Origin: an uncultured Pelagibacteraceae bacterium
GTDB taxonomy: Bacteria > Pseudomonadota > Alphaproteobacteria > Pelagibacterales > Pelagibacteraceae
Assembly (NCBI GenBank): GCA_902560565.1
Contig: CACEMG010000002.1
Coordinates: forward strand, 45,134 to 109,133
DNA: 64,000 bases
Reading direction: 5' to 3'
The position numbers and the translations under genes were made by a program. Under the pieces are notes generated by a model. The model worked only from the letters and a program-made list of their open reading frames with translations. It was not told the DNA's origin and did no database searches. How positions within the stretch are numbered: position 1 is the stretch's first letter; the number at the start of each line of letters is the position of its first letter. Of the stretch, positions 1 to 9,404 are shown in pieces.

Positions 1-95
1 TTTGAAAAATTAAAATTTTTCATTGCTCTAGCACAAGCGCCAATATTTTCTGATAACTGGGGTTTATTTAACACGAAGGTGATATTTTTAAACAT
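1..95 (-). CDS. trmJ: TrmJ/SpoU-type RNA methyltransferase, N-terminal fragment (runs off window)
   Basis: Only the first 31 codons lie in the window. The minus-strand ATG at 95-93 overlaps the stop of the citramalate synthase gene by one base (TAATG), so the two are probably translationally coupled. The readable protein begins MFKNITFVLNKPQLSENIGA and continues CARAMKNFNFS. The pattern 'V-L-x-x-P-x-x-x-E-N-I-G-x-x-A-R-A-M-x-N-F' is the typical start of the SPOUT-class TrmJ family, which methylates the ribose of nucleotide 32 in tRNA. The trefoil-knot catalytic part lies outside the window, so assignment rests on this N-terminal signature and could also cover a related TrmH-type enzyme. Confidence 0.7.
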   Translation of the reverse strand, partial: MFKNITFVLNKPQLSENIGACARAMKNFNFS

Positions 96-1696
96 TAAAG
101 ACTTGCAGGTGCTTTATCTTTAAAAAGCTTATAATCCAAACTATCAATTAAAGCTTTAAAGGACGCGTCTATAATGTTTGCTGAAACGCCGATTGTAAAC
201 CAATTTTTTCCATGAGAATCAGTACTCTCTATAGATACTCTTGTGACAGCTTCGGTACCTGTATTTAAAATTCTTACTTTGTAATCTACAAGTTTTAAAT
301 CTTTAAGATATTCAGAATACTTTCCAATTTTATCAACATTTTCCCTTATTGCATTATCTAAGGCATGAACAGGTCCGTTACCTTCTCCCTCGCAAACTAT
401 CTTTTCACCATCAACTTCGAGTTTCGCTTTAGCTCTAGAAATAATATTTTCTTTTTCATCTTTTGTAACCGAAACGTCGTATTCTTTAATTGAAATATAT
501 CTTGGTATCTCCCCCATCACTCTTCTTGCTAATAATTCAAAGGATGCATCTGCTCCATCATAACTGTAACCTATAAATTCTCTATCTTTAACTTCCTCTA
601 GAAGTTTTTTAATTTTTACATCATTTTCCTCTATTTCAATCCCTATCGTTTTAAGTCTTGATAAAATATTTGATCTTCCCGATTGATCCGAAACTACTAT
701 ATTTCTAGTATTACCAACTTCTGTAGGATCAATATGTTCATACGTTTTTGGATCCTTTTGTACGGCTGAAACATGTAGGCCACCTTTATGTGAGAATGCA
801 GCTGCTCCAACATAAGGTAAATGTTTATTTGGTTTTCGATTTAGTATTTCATCAAGTAATCTAGAACATTGAGTTATATTTTTAATATTTCTTTCTTTAA
901 TATTAATTTCATATTTATCTCTAAACTCTTTTTTTAGATGAAATGTAGGTATCAATGACATTAAATTTGCGTTACCACATCTTTCACCTAAACCATTAAT
1001 GGTGCCCTGAACTTGTCTTACTCCAGACATTACTGCTGCTATTGAATTTGCAACGGCATTTCCAGTATCGTTGTGTGCATGAATACCTAAGTTTTTCCCA
1101 GGAATATGTTTAGATACCTCTTTAACAATTTCAGTAACCTCATGAGGTAATGTTCCACCATTTGTATCACATAGAACAATCCATTTAGCTCCATTATCAT
1201 AGGCTGCTTTAATACATTCTAAGGCATATTTTGGATTTGATTTATAGCCATCAAAAAAATGTTCAGCGTCAAACATGAATTCTTTATTATTTTTAACAAA
1301 GTGTTTTGTTGTCTCGCCAATATTTTCAAGGTTTTCCTCTTTTGAAATTCCAAGTGCTACATCAACATGAAAATCCCAAGCTTTTCCAACAAGACAAACT
1401 GAACTCGTGTTTGAATTTAAAATAGCTGATAATCCAGGATCATTTTCAGCACTTCTACCTGTCTTTTTCGTCATCCCAAATGCAGTAAAATTTGAGTTCT
1501 TGAGTTTAAGTTTTTTTTGAAAAAATTCTGTATCTATTGGATTTGCTCCTGGCCATCCACCTTCTATATAGTCTACACCCAAGTTATCTAGTGCATGTGC
1601 AATTTTGGTTTTTTCATCAAGAGAAAAATGTACACCCTGAGTTTGGGCCCCATCTCTTAACGTTGTATCAAATATGTATAGTCTTTCTTTGCTCAT
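95..1696 (-). CDS. cimA: (R)-citramalate synthase
   Basis: Predicted to condense pyruvate with acetyl-CoA to (R)-citramalate, the entry to threonine-independent isoleucine synthesis. The 533-residue protein starts with the DRE-TIM signature DTTLRDGAQ (about residues 10-18). It carries the metal-binding HAHND motif near residue 208 and a C-terminal LeuA-type dimerisation/allosteric domain from about residue 400, where isoleucine would act. The long form and the phrase DGAQTQGVHFS match the CimA/LeuA-related group rather than plain 2-isopropylmalate synthase. The start overlaps the end of cysS by four bases (ATGA), and the stop overlaps the following trmJ start. Homocitrate synthase is a less likely alternative. 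Confidence 0.85.
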   Translation of the reverse strand: MSKERLYIFDTTLRDGAQTQGVHFSLDEKTKIAHALDNLGVDYIEGGWPGANPIDTEFFQKKLKLKNSNFTAFGMTKKTGRSAENDPGLSAILNSNTSSVCLVGKAWDFHVDVALGISKEENLENIGETTKHFVKNNKEFMFDAEHFFDGYKSNPKYALECIKAAYDNGAKWIVLCDTNGGTLPHEVTEIVKEVSKHIPGKNLGIHAHNDTGNAVANSIAAVMSGVRQVQGTINGLGERCGNANLMSLIPTFHLKKEFRDKYEINIKERNIKNITQCSRLLDEILNRKPNKHLPYVGAAAFSHKGGLHVSAVQKDPKTYEHIDPTEVGNTRNIVVSDQSGRSNILSRLKTIGIEIEENDVKIKKLLEEVKDREFIGYSYDGADASFELLARRVMGEIPRYISIKEYDVSVTKDEKENIISRAKAKLEVDGEKIVCEGEGNGPVHALDNAIRENVDKIGKYSEYLKDLKLVDYKVRILNTGTEAVTRVSIESTDSHGKNWFTIGVSANIIDASFKALIDSLDYKLFKDKAPASL

Positions 1697-3054
1697 TTAA
1701 TTTTCCAGGTTGTTTTACCATCTTTATCTTCAATTAAAATACCTTTGTCTAATAACTCATTTCTAATTTTATCAGCTAATTCGTAATCTTTTTTATCTCT
1801 TGCTTTGTTTCTATCATCAATTTTCTTCAAAATATCTTTTTCAGAAAGTTTAAGATTTTGTTTTTTAAAATTATCCCACTCTTCTTTTGACTGATCTAAA
1901 AGGCCAATAAATTTACATGCAGTTGTAAATATTTCTTTCTCTTCTTGCTTTCCTTCTTTAGCTTTATCATAAAGTTTATGAAGAACAGCAATAAAGCCTG
2001 GTGTATTTAAGTCATCATATAAAGGATTTAAATCATCATCTTGAATTAAAATTTTTTTATTTACTGGCACATAGCAATTGTACCATTTATCTAAAGTTCT
2101 CAGACATTCATCCATTAGTTTTTCATTCCAGTCTAATGGTTGGCTATAATGAGCACTCATTAAAGCTAATCTTAAAACCTGACCATTATATTTTTTTTTA
2201 AAATCGCTTATTTTCAAAATATTTCCCTGTGACTTTGCCATTTTCTCTTTTGACATTGTGATAAAATTATTATGAACCCAATAATTTGCAAATTTTTCTG
2301 TTTTATTTGCACAGACTGATTGTGCAATTTCATTTTCATGATGAGGAAATATTAGGTCCCTTCCACCTCCATGAATATCGAAAGTATTACCTAGATATTT
2401 TTTTGACATAACAGAACATTCTAAATGCCAGCCCGGTCTACCCTTACCCCAGGGAGAGTCCCATGATGGTTCATCATCATTTGAGGGTTTCCATAAAACA
2501 AAATCCTCTGGATTTTCTTTTTTATCAGATAATTCTACTCTTGATCCTGCAATTAAATCATCAAGATTTTTATTTGAAAGTTTTCCATAATCTCTAAAAT
2601 TTTTAACTTTAAAATAAACGTGTTTTTTATTTTCATATGCAAATTTATTTTTCAATAATTCCTGGATCATGTTTACCATTAATTCAATATTTTCTGTTGC
2701 TTTAGGTTCATGAGTAGGAATTTCACAATTTAAATACTTACAATCATCATGGAATTTTTCAGTAATACTTGATGTTAACTCAGATATTGAAATATTTTTT
2801 TCTTTTGATGATTGAATAATTTTGTCGTCAATATCTGTAATATTTCTTACATATATTACAGATTTATTTCCATATTTACATTTTAGAACTTTAAATAGTA
2901 AATCAAAGACGACCAAAGGTCTGGCATTTCCAATGTGTGGATCATCATAAACAGTTGGCCCACAAACATACATACCAACTTTTTTTTGATCCATTGGGAT
3001 AAATTTCTCTTTTTTATTTCCTAAACTATTAGATAAAAAAATATCCTTATTCAT
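1693..3054 (-). CDS. cysS: cysteine--tRNA ligase
   Basis: Class I aminoacyl-tRNA synthetase that charges tRNA-Cys in the cytoplasm. The 453-residue length is normal for bacterial CysRS. It shows the zinc-site cysteine in VCGPTVYDDP (C31), the HIGH motif as HIGN (residues 40-43), further zinc ligands in HLECSVM and HHENEIAQS, and a KMSKS loop as KMAKSQGN near residue 270. The gene sits directly after nadE with no spacer and overlaps cimA by four bases, so all three are probably on one mRNA. Nothing unusual was seen. Confidence 0.95.
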   Translation of the reverse strand: MNKDIFLSNSLGNKKEKFIPMDQKKVGMYVCGPTVYDDPHIGNARPLVVFDLLFKVLKCKYGNKSVIYVRNITDIDDKIIQSSKEKNISISELTSSITEKFHDDCKYLNCEIPTHEPKATENIELMVNMIQELLKNKFAYENKKHVYFKVKNFRDYGKLSNKNLDDLIAGSRVELSDKKENPEDFVLWKPSNDDEPSWDSPWGKGRPGWHLECSVMSKKYLGNTFDIHGGGRDLIFPHHENEIAQSVCANKTEKFANYWVHNNFITMSKEKMAKSQGNILKISDFKKKYNGQVLRLALMSAHYSQPLDWNEKLMDECLRTLDKWYNCYVPVNKKILIQDDDLNPLYDDLNTPGFIAVLHKLYDKAKEGKQEEKEIFTTACKFIGLLDQSKEEWDNFKKQNLKLSEKDILKKIDDRNKARDKKDYELADKIRNELLDKGILIEDKDGKTTWKIK

Positions 3055-4713
3055 TTAGTTCCAATTTCTAAATCCACTTGTAAGTGGAAATCTTCTGTCT
3101 CTACCAAAAGCTTTCGATGTTACTTTTGGCCCAGGTGCAGATTGAAATCTTTTATATTCGGATCTAGCTAGTAAGTGTGCTGTCTTCTCTACAATTTCTC
3201 TTTCAAAACCTTTTGATACAATCTTTTCAACTGAAATTTCTTTTTCCACAAGACCTTTTAATATCTCATCCAAAATTTCATATTCTGGTAAACTATCTGT
3301 ATCTTTTTGGTTCTCTCTTAATTCAGCAGTTGGTGCTTTTGTAATAATATTTTCTGGAATAACTCTTCCTTTGGGTCCTTTAAATAATTCAGAAAAATTT
3401 TCATTTCTCCACCTGCATAATTTAAAAACATCTGTTTTCCATACATCTTTGATTGGAGCGAAACCACCACACATATCACCATATAAAGTTGAATATCCAA
3501 CGGCATATTCTGATTTATTACCAGTTGCTAATACCATATAACCATAACGGTTTGATAATGCCATAAGTAACAAACCTCTTAGTCTTGACTGAATATTTTC
3601 TTCTGTAATGCCTGGTGAAAAACTTTTTCCGTTAAATTTCCCTAAAGTTTTATCAACTATTTTCATAGCTTCATTAATTTCTAAATTTGAAAAATTAATT
3701 TTTAAAAGATTTGCGGTATCTTTAGCGTCATTTAAACTATCTTGCCCTGTGAAGTTACTTGGAAGCATAATTGATTGAACCATACTTGATCCAAATGCAT
3801 CTGTTGCAATTGCTGCGACAAGAGCAGAGTCAATTCCACCTGACAAACCTAGAACAACTCCAGGAAATTTATTATTATTTACATAATCTCTTAGTCCAAG
3901 AACTAAGGCTTTATATAATCTTTCAGTTTCTGATGAGCTTTTATTAATATTTCCATTACCTATCCATTTTCCGTTTTGTTTTTTAAAATCTATAATTGAA
4001 ATCTCCTCTTTAAATTCTGATGAACAAAAAAACTTATTTCCGTCGTGATTTAAAGCAAAAGATGTACCATCAAATATCAGTTCGTCTTGTCCCCCTGTTC
4101 TATTTAGATAAATAAGTGGAAGTTTAGTCTCTTTAACTCTTGATAACGCTATGTGATTTCTCTCAGAACTTTTTGAAATCGTAAAAGGTGATGCATTTAT
4201 TGCAATAATTATCTCTGCTCCAGATTTAGATAATTTATCTAAAACTGTTTTTTCCCAAATATCTTCACAAATTGGCAATCCAAAATTAATATCTTTTATT
4301 TTTACACAATCTTCCAATTCACCTTTAGTAAATATTCTTTGTTCGTCAAAAACACCAGTATTAGGAAGTTCATATTTATCTTTGATAACCTCTATTTTTC
4401 CATTTTGCACAACATACACTGAATTTTTAATTACTGTATTATCTCTTCTTGGTGCACCAAATATTATTGCTGATTTTTTATCTTTTGTATTTTCGACAAG
4501 TCTTTTTATCTCAATTTCTACTAAATTTAAAAAATCCTCTCTCAAAACTAAATCATCTATTGGATATCCAGAAATATAAAGCTCTGGGGCCACCAATAAA
4601 TCAACATCTACGTCTAAATTAGATCTAATTTTTATTAATTTATCAACATTCCCCGAAACATCTCCAACTAGAGGGTTTAATTGAGCCAGTGCAATTTTGA
4701 TTTTTTCATTCAT
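3055..4713 (-). CDS. nadE: glutamine-dependent NAD+ synthetase
   Basis: Converts nicotinic acid adenine dinucleotide to NAD using ammonia released from glutamine. The N-terminal half (to about residue 265) is a nitrilase-type amidase. It has the catalytic glutamate in APELYISGYP, a lysine in DKYELPN and the nucleophilic cysteine in GLPICEDIW. The C-terminal half is the synthetase with the PP-loop LGLSGGIDSALVAAIA. At 552 residues this is the standard two-domain bacterial enzyme. It lies between class II DAHP synthase (81 bases upstream) and cysS (adjacent), in the same minus-strand run. Confidence 0.95.
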   Translation of the reverse strand: MNEKIKIALAQLNPLVGDVSGNVDKLIKIRSNLDVDVDLLVAPELYISGYPIDDLVLREDFLNLVEIEIKRLVENTKDKKSAIIFGAPRRDNTVIKNSVYVVQNGKIEVIKDKYELPNTGVFDEQRIFTKGELEDCVKIKDINFGLPICEDIWEKTVLDKLSKSGAEIIIAINASPFTISKSSERNHIALSRVKETKLPLIYLNRTGGQDELIFDGTSFALNHDGNKFFCSSEFKEEISIIDFKKQNGKWIGNGNINKSSSETERLYKALVLGLRDYVNNNKFPGVVLGLSGGIDSALVAAIATDAFGSSMVQSIMLPSNFTGQDSLNDAKDTANLLKINFSNLEINEAMKIVDKTLGKFNGKSFSPGITEENIQSRLRGLLLMALSNRYGYMVLATGNKSEYAVGYSTLYGDMCGGFAPIKDVWKTDVFKLCRWRNENFSELFKGPKGRVIPENIITKAPTAELRENQKDTDSLPEYEILDEILKGLVEKEISVEKIVSKGFEREIVEKTAHLLARSEYKRFQSAPGPKVTSKAFGRDRRFPLTSGFRNWN

Positions 4714-4794
4714 ATTAAAAATATAGTCAATTTTTTTTTATATTGTATCGATTTAAAAGTTATACTTAATAAGCTCATTTGTTTATATAAGCTA

Positions 4795-6180
4795 TTAAGA
4801 AGCTGCTTTAATAATATTTTTAGCGTAATTAGAGTTTTTCTTAATTTCATCAGAAATTAAAAATGCAAGTTCAATAGACTGGTCTGCATTTAATCTTGGA
4901 TCACAATGCGTGTGGTATCTACTTGATAAATCTTGATCAGAAATATTTTTTGCACCGCCAGTACATTCTGTCACATTCTGACCTGTCATTTCTATATGAA
5001 GTCCTCCTGCATATGTTCCCTCACTTTGATGTACTTGGAATACATTTTTAACTTCATTTAAAACATTGTTAAATGGTCTAGTTTTAAAACCAGTTGTAGA
5101 TACTAATGTATTACCATGCATAGGGTCACAAGACCAAATTACATTTAAACCTTCTTTTTTAATTCCTCTGATAAATTTAGGTAGAAACTTATCTACTTTA
5201 TCATGTCCAAATCTAGATATTAAAGTGATTTTACCCTTTTCGTTATTTGGATTAATGAGCTCACAAATTTTTGCTATTTCATCTGCTTTTGAAGTAGGAC
5301 CACATTTAATTCCTATTGGATTCTCAATACCTCTGCAAAATTCGACATGGCCTCCATCAATTTGTCTAGTTCTATCTCCAATCCATACAAAGTGAGCAGA
5401 AGTATCATGGTACTGCCCTGATGTTGAGTCTACTCTAGTCATGGCTTCCTCAAATGGTAGCAATAAAGCTTCGTGTGAAGTCCAAAAGTTTACAGTTTTT
5501 AATCTTCTATTAAATTCTGCATTAATACCACAAGCATCCATGAATGCTAAAGCATCAGCTATTTTGTCTTCTAGCTCTTTAAATTTTTTAGCTTGAGGAC
5601 TTTTTTTAATATAACCAAGATTCCATAAATGAACTTTTTTTAAATCAGCAAAACCACCATGACAGAAAGCTCTAATTAAATTTAGTGTTGATGCTGATTG
5701 CGAATAAGCTTTAAATAATCTTTTTGGATCAGGTCTTCTTGCTTTTTCGGTAAATTCTATAGCGTTTATATTGTCTCCAAGATAGCTTGGTAATTCTTTA
5801 TCACCTTGTTTTTCTGTTGGCGCACTTCTTGGTTTCGAGAATTGACCAGCAATTCTTCCTAATTTTACAACTGGTAATGATGCAGAGTATGTTAAGACAA
5901 GAGACATTTGTAAAAAGACTTTAAAATAGTCTCTTATGTTATCTGGATTAAACTCAGCAAAACTTTCTGCGCAATCTCCACCTTGAAGTAAAAAAGCTTT
6001 ACCATCTACAACTTCGGCAAGCTGTTTCTTCAGGTGTGTTGTTTCTCCTGCAAATACTAAAGGAGGAAAAGACTTTAGTTTATTTAAAACTAAATTTAAT
6101 TCCTTATCATCCTCGTATTTTGGGATGTGTTTAACAGGATATTTTCTCCAGCTGTTTGTAGTCCATTTTTTCATATTCAA
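4795..6180 (-). CDS. aroG: 3-deoxy-7-phosphoheptulonate synthase, class II
   Basis: First step of the shikimate pathway, condensing phosphoenolpyruvate and erythrose 4-phosphate. The 461-residue protein belongs to the plant-like (class II) family. It opens with WRKYPVKHIPKYED and contains FLLQGGDCAESFAEF, the metal-binding cysteine in GGDCAE, GRIAGQFSKPRS for PEP binding, and WSCDPMHGNT and HIEMTGQNVTEC near the C terminus. It lies 29 bases downstream of glmS in the same direction. A weak hairpin sits just beyond its stop in the gap before nadE, without a U-tract. The gene symbol varies between organisms; the function is clear. Confidence 0.93.
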   Translation of the reverse strand: MNMKKWTTNSWRKYPVKHIPKYEDDKELNLVLNKLKSFPPLVFAGETTHLKKQLAEVVDGKAFLLQGGDCAESFAEFNPDNIRDYFKVFLQMSLVLTYSASLPVVKLGRIAGQFSKPRSAPTEKQGDKELPSYLGDNINAIEFTEKARRPDPKRLFKAYSQSASTLNLIRAFCHGGFADLKKVHLWNLGYIKKSPQAKKFKELEDKIADALAFMDACGINAEFNRRLKTVNFWTSHEALLLPFEEAMTRVDSTSGQYHDTSAHFVWIGDRTRQIDGGHVEFCRGIENPIGIKCGPTSKADEIAKICELINPNNEKGKITLISRFGHDKVDKFLPKFIRGIKKEGLNVIWSCDPMHGNTLVSTTGFKTRPFNNVLNEVKNVFQVHQSEGTYAGGLHIEMTGQNVTECTGGAKNISDQDLSSRYHTHCDPRLNADQSIELAFLISDEIKKNSNYAKNIIKAAS

Positions 6181-6209
6181 CCTAAAAGTGTTGTAGCAGA
6201 GTTTATTAA

Positions 6210-8030
6210 TTATTCAACTGTAACTGATTTAGCCAGATTTCTTGGTTTATCTATATCATAGCCTTTTTTAAGAGCTGTGTAATATGCTAACTTTTGCAAA
6301 GGTATAGTTACTAAAAAAGGATACAAATCATTTTCTATAGTTTCAATTTCGATTTTTTGCCAAATATTTTCTGATACTACTTGGTTATCCTCTTTATTGG
6401 TTATCAATAATACTTTAGCACCTCTTGCTATAACCTCTTGCATATTTGAAATAGTTTTTTTGTAGTGCTCATCTTTTGGAGCAATAACCACAACTGGCAT
6501 TCCATCTTCAATTAAGGCTAATGGTCCATGTTTCATTTCCCCTGCCGGGTATCCCTCGGCATGTATGTAGGCTAATTCTTTAAGCTTTAAGGCTCCTTCA
6601 AGTGCAATTGGATATGAGTATCCTCTGCCCAAAAACATTGAACCTTTTGCATTAGCAAAAGTATTACAAATTAATTGAATTTTATTTTCCGCAGAAATAG
6701 TTTTATTAACTAGATCAGAAAGTAATTTTAGATTTTTAATTTTTTCAATATATTTGTGTTTATTAATATCACCTTTAAAAAACGACATTTTAAGGCATAA
6801 TAAATAAATTACTAACATTTGTCCTAAAAATGCTTTCGTTGATGCAACACCAATTTCAGGACCACAATGAATTGGTAATACAAATTTAGAATCTCTTGCG
6901 ATCGAGCTTTCTACTACATTTACAATACTGCATGTTTTCATGTCATTTTTATTACATAAATCTAAAGCAGCATAAGTATCTGCAGTTTCTCCAGATTGAG
7001 AAATAAAAATATATAGACAATCTTCATTGAACTTGTTTTTTCTGTACCTAAATTCAGAAGCAATATCAACTTGTACATCTAAATTGGTTAATTGTTCAAA
7101 CCAGTATTTACCTACTAAGCAAGAATGAAATGCAGTTCCACATCCAATTAGTTTGATTGATTTAATTTCATCTTTTTTCCATGGAAAATTGTGAAGATTT
7201 ATCTCATTATTAATTTTATCAATATATTCATTTATACAGTTTTTGATTGTAATTGGTTGCTCATCTATTTCTTTTGCCATGAAGTGTTTGTATTCACCTT
7301 TTTCATAATTTTGATCATTCGATGATAAATGCAATATTTTTTTATTTACTTTTTTTCCTTTGGAGTCAAAAAAATCAATATCTTTTTTTTTGATTATACA
7401 GAACTCACCATCATTTAAATAAGTAATCTTATTTGTCATTGATTTTAAAGCATATGAGTCTGAACCTAGATAATTTTCATTTGGACCGTATCCTACAGCT
7501 AATGGTGAGCCTCTTCTCGCGCCAATAATAAGTTCAGGCATATCTTTTAAAATTATACCCAAAGCAAAACTTCCATCTAAATCATTTAAAGTTTTAATAA
7601 TTGCTTCATTGAGTTTATTATTTTTCAAATATTCAACTAAAAGATGAACAATAACTTCGGTATCAGTTTGTGATTTAAATTTATGTCCTTTACTAATTAA
7701 TTGTTTTTTTAGGTCAGCCGAATTTTCAATTATTCCATTGTGAACAACTGAAATACTTTCAGTTGAATGAGGATGGGCATTAATTGTACTAGGTATGCCA
7801 TGCGTTGCCCATCTGACATGGCCAATTCCAACATTTCCTAAAAGATTAATTTGTGAAATGTTTTTTTCTAATACGTCAACTCTTCCCTGGCATTTAACTT
7901 CATTTATTAAACCATCATTTATTGTTGCTATACCTGCGGAGTCATACCCTCTATACTCAAGTTTTTTGAGTGAATTTAATATCGATGAAGAGACAGGTTT
8001 ATTGCTAGTAATACCAATAATTCCACACAT
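6210..8030 (-). CDS. glmS: glutamine--fructose-6-phosphate aminotransferase (isomerizing)
   Basis: Makes glucosamine 6-phosphate for peptidoglycan and LPS. It has the N-terminal nucleophile cysteine immediately after the start ([10 protein letters not shown]), a class II glutamine amidotransferase domain to about residue 240, then two sugar-isomerase (SIS) domains. These contain GCGTAFHS, SQSGETADT and the LEGALKLKELAYIHAEGYPA segment. The C terminus is the conserved DKPRNLAKSVTVE. The 606-residue length is normal. Its ATG overlaps the stop of the upstream acetyltransferase gene by one base (TAATG), coupling two steps of UDP-GlcNAc synthesis. No ribozyme-like leader is possible here because there is no leader. 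Confidence 0.97.
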   Translation of the reverse strand: MCGIIGITSNKPVSSSILNSLKKLEYRGYDSAGIATINDGLINEVKCQGRVDVLEKNISQINLLGNVGIGHVRWATHGIPSTINAHPHSTESISVVHNGIIENSADLKKQLISKGHKFKSQTDTEVIVHLLVEYLKNNKLNEAIIKTLNDLDGSFALGIILKDMPELIIGARRGSPLAVGYGPNENYLGSDSYALKSMTNKITYLNDGEFCIIKKKDIDFFDSKGKKVNKKILHLSSNDQNYEKGEYKHFMAKEIDEQPITIKNCINEYIDKINNEINLHNFPWKKDEIKSIKLIGCGTAFHSCLVGKYWFEQLTNLDVQVDIASEFRYRKNKFNEDCLYIFISQSGETADTYAALDLCNKNDMKTCSIVNVVESSIARDSKFVLPIHCGPEIGVASTKAFLGQMLVIYLLCLKMSFFKGDINKHKYIEKIKNLKLLSDLVNKTISAENKIQLICNTFANAKGSMFLGRGYSYPIALEGALKLKELAYIHAEGYPAGEMKHGPLALIEDGMPVVVIAPKDEHYKKTISNMQEVIARGAKVLLITNKEDNQVVSENIWQKIEIETIENDLYPFLVTIPLQKLAYYTALKKGYDIDKPRNLAKSVTVE

Positions 8031-8644
8031 TATTTTTTATTTCTTTTATAATTTTTTTTCTCAACTTGATTTGGTCTAGTTAAAGCTAAACTATTTTTAT
8101 TTACATTTTTGGTAATAACAGATCCTGCTCCAATTACTGCATTTCGTCTAATTTTTAATGGCGCTACTAAAGATGAATTAGATCCAATAAAAACATTATC
8201 TTCGATGATTGTTTTGTTTTTACTGACCCCATCATAATTACAAGTAATGGTTCCGGCTCCAATGTTTGTTGATTGGCCAATTAAACTATCACCAATATAA
8301 GAAAGATGATTTACTTTTGAGTTTTTTTTAAGCGTGCTTTTTTTAATCTCAACAAAATTTCCAACTTTAGAATTTTTTTCTAATTTTGTTCCAGGTCTTA
8401 ATCTAGCAAAAGGTCCTATAATACAATTTTGCTCTATGACCACTCCCTCAATATGAGAAAAGCCCAAAATTTTTACATTATTTTTGATTTTTACTTTTTT
8501 TCCAAACACTACATAAGGTTCTATAATTACATTTTTACCAATTTTAGTATCTTTTGAAAAGAATACAGTTTCAGGAGCAATCATTTTGACTCCTTGTTTA
8601 ATAAATTTTTCTCTCAATTTTATGTTTAAATTTGTTTGTCTCAT
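8030..8644 (-). CDS. glmU: stand-alone GlmU C-terminal domain: glucosamine-1-phosphate N-acetyltransferase
   Basis: A 204-residue left-handed beta-helix protein that aligns with only the C-terminal half of bifunctional GlmU. It contains the linker helix followed by hexapeptide repeats. It keeps the acetyltransferase signature: [20 protein letters not shown], the catalytic histidine region [21 protein letters not shown] and [11 protein letters not shown]. The entire uridylyltransferase domain (normally about 230 residues with GxGTRM and KxxEQ-type motifs) is absent, and no remnant lies upstream, where only 70 bases separate it from a divergent gene. The acetyl transfer step therefore looks intact, while the UDP-GlcNAc-forming step must be encoded elsewhere. 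It is translationally coupled to glmS. Confidence 0.85.
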   Translation of the reverse strand: MRQTNLNIKLREKFIKQGVKMIAPETVFFSKDTKIGKNVIIEPYVVFGKKVKIKNNVKILGFSHIEGVVIEQNCIIGPFARLRPGTKLEKNSKVGNFVEIKKSTLKKNSKVNHLSYIGDSLIGQSTNIGAGTITCNYDGVSKNKTIIEDNVFIGSNSSLVAPLKIRRNAVIGAGSVITKNVNKNSLALTRPNQVEKKNYKRNKK

Positions 8645-8714
8645 TTAGTTTTTTCTTATAATTAAGTATGTATGATCTTTAATTCACAAATTATTTCTTA
8701 ATAATACTTTTTAA

Positions 8715-9404
8715 ATGAGTCAAAAATATACAATTTTATTTGATCTAGATGGTACATTAGTTGACACGGCTCCTGATTTAATGGCTGCACACAATCATGT
8801 AATGAAAAAATTTGGTTATAGCACAAAAAGTGTTGATGAAATTAGGAACTTGGTAGGTAAAGGAGCGGCTGTTTTAATTGGTAGATCAATTTGGGGTGCT
8901 GCAAAAAAAGAATTTTCTAAAATAACAGATGAAAAAATTAAAAATGAAATGGTAAAAGAATTTATAGATTTTTACGGGAAAAATTTAGTTATTGAAAGTA
9001 AGTTAATTAAAGGAGTTCAAGAATTTTTAGATTGGGCAAAATCGAAAGATATCTCAATGGCAGTGTGTACAAATAAGCAAGAGCATCTTGCAATTGAATT
9101 GTTAAAAAAAATTAACATATATCATTATTTTGAATATGTTGCAGGAGGAAATACATTTGATTACTGTAAACCTGATCCAAGACATTTAACTAGCATAGTT
9201 GAGATAATTGATGGAAAAATTGACAAGTGTTTAATGTTTGGTGATAGTGAAAATGATGCAGATGCTGCAAAGGCTGCTAATATCCCAATGATACTTTTAA
9301 AAGATGGTTATACTGATAAAAAAATAGAACAAATTTATCATAATCATCTCATTACAGATTTTGTAAATGTAGAAAAAATTGTCTCCAAATATTTACATGG
9401 TTGA
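8715..9404 (+). CDS. gph: HAD-family phosphatase, phosphoglycolate phosphatase-like
   Basis: Haloacid dehalogenase superfamily phosphatase of 229 residues. Visible motifs are I (FDLDGTLVDTAPDL, with both catalytic aspartates), II (a CTNKQ strand), III (KPDPRHL, conserved lysine) and IV (FGDSENDADAA). The helical cap between motifs I and II fits phosphoglycolate phosphatase, which clears 2-phosphoglycolate. HAD substrate assignments from sequence are weak, so another small phosphometabolite is possible. It is divergent from the GlmU-like gene (70-base gap) and overlaps the next gene by eight bases. Confidence 0.75.
   Translation: MSQKYTILFDLDGTLVDTAPDLMAAHNHVMKKFGYSTKSVDEIRNLVGKGAAVLIGRSIWGAAKKEFSKITDEKIKNEMVKEFIDFYGKNLVIESKLIKGVQEFLDWAKSKDISMAVCTNKQEHLAIELLKKINIYHYFEYVAGGNTFDYCKPDPRHLTSIVEIIDGKIDKCLMFGDSENDADAAKAANIPMILLKDGYTDKKIEQIYHNHLITDFVNVEKIVSKYLHG

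Noticed and set aside
4766..4800. Hairpin after the DAHP synthase stop (TTAAT/ATTAA with AGCT/AGCT)
   Set aside because: Short, bulged, large loop and no U-tract; expected by chance in DNA this AT-rich.
8030..8644. Interpretation of the GlmU-like gene as a truncated pseudogene
   Set aside because: The acetyltransferase motifs are intact, the start lies cleanly at the linker helix, and it is coupled to glmS; a decayed gene would not look like this.
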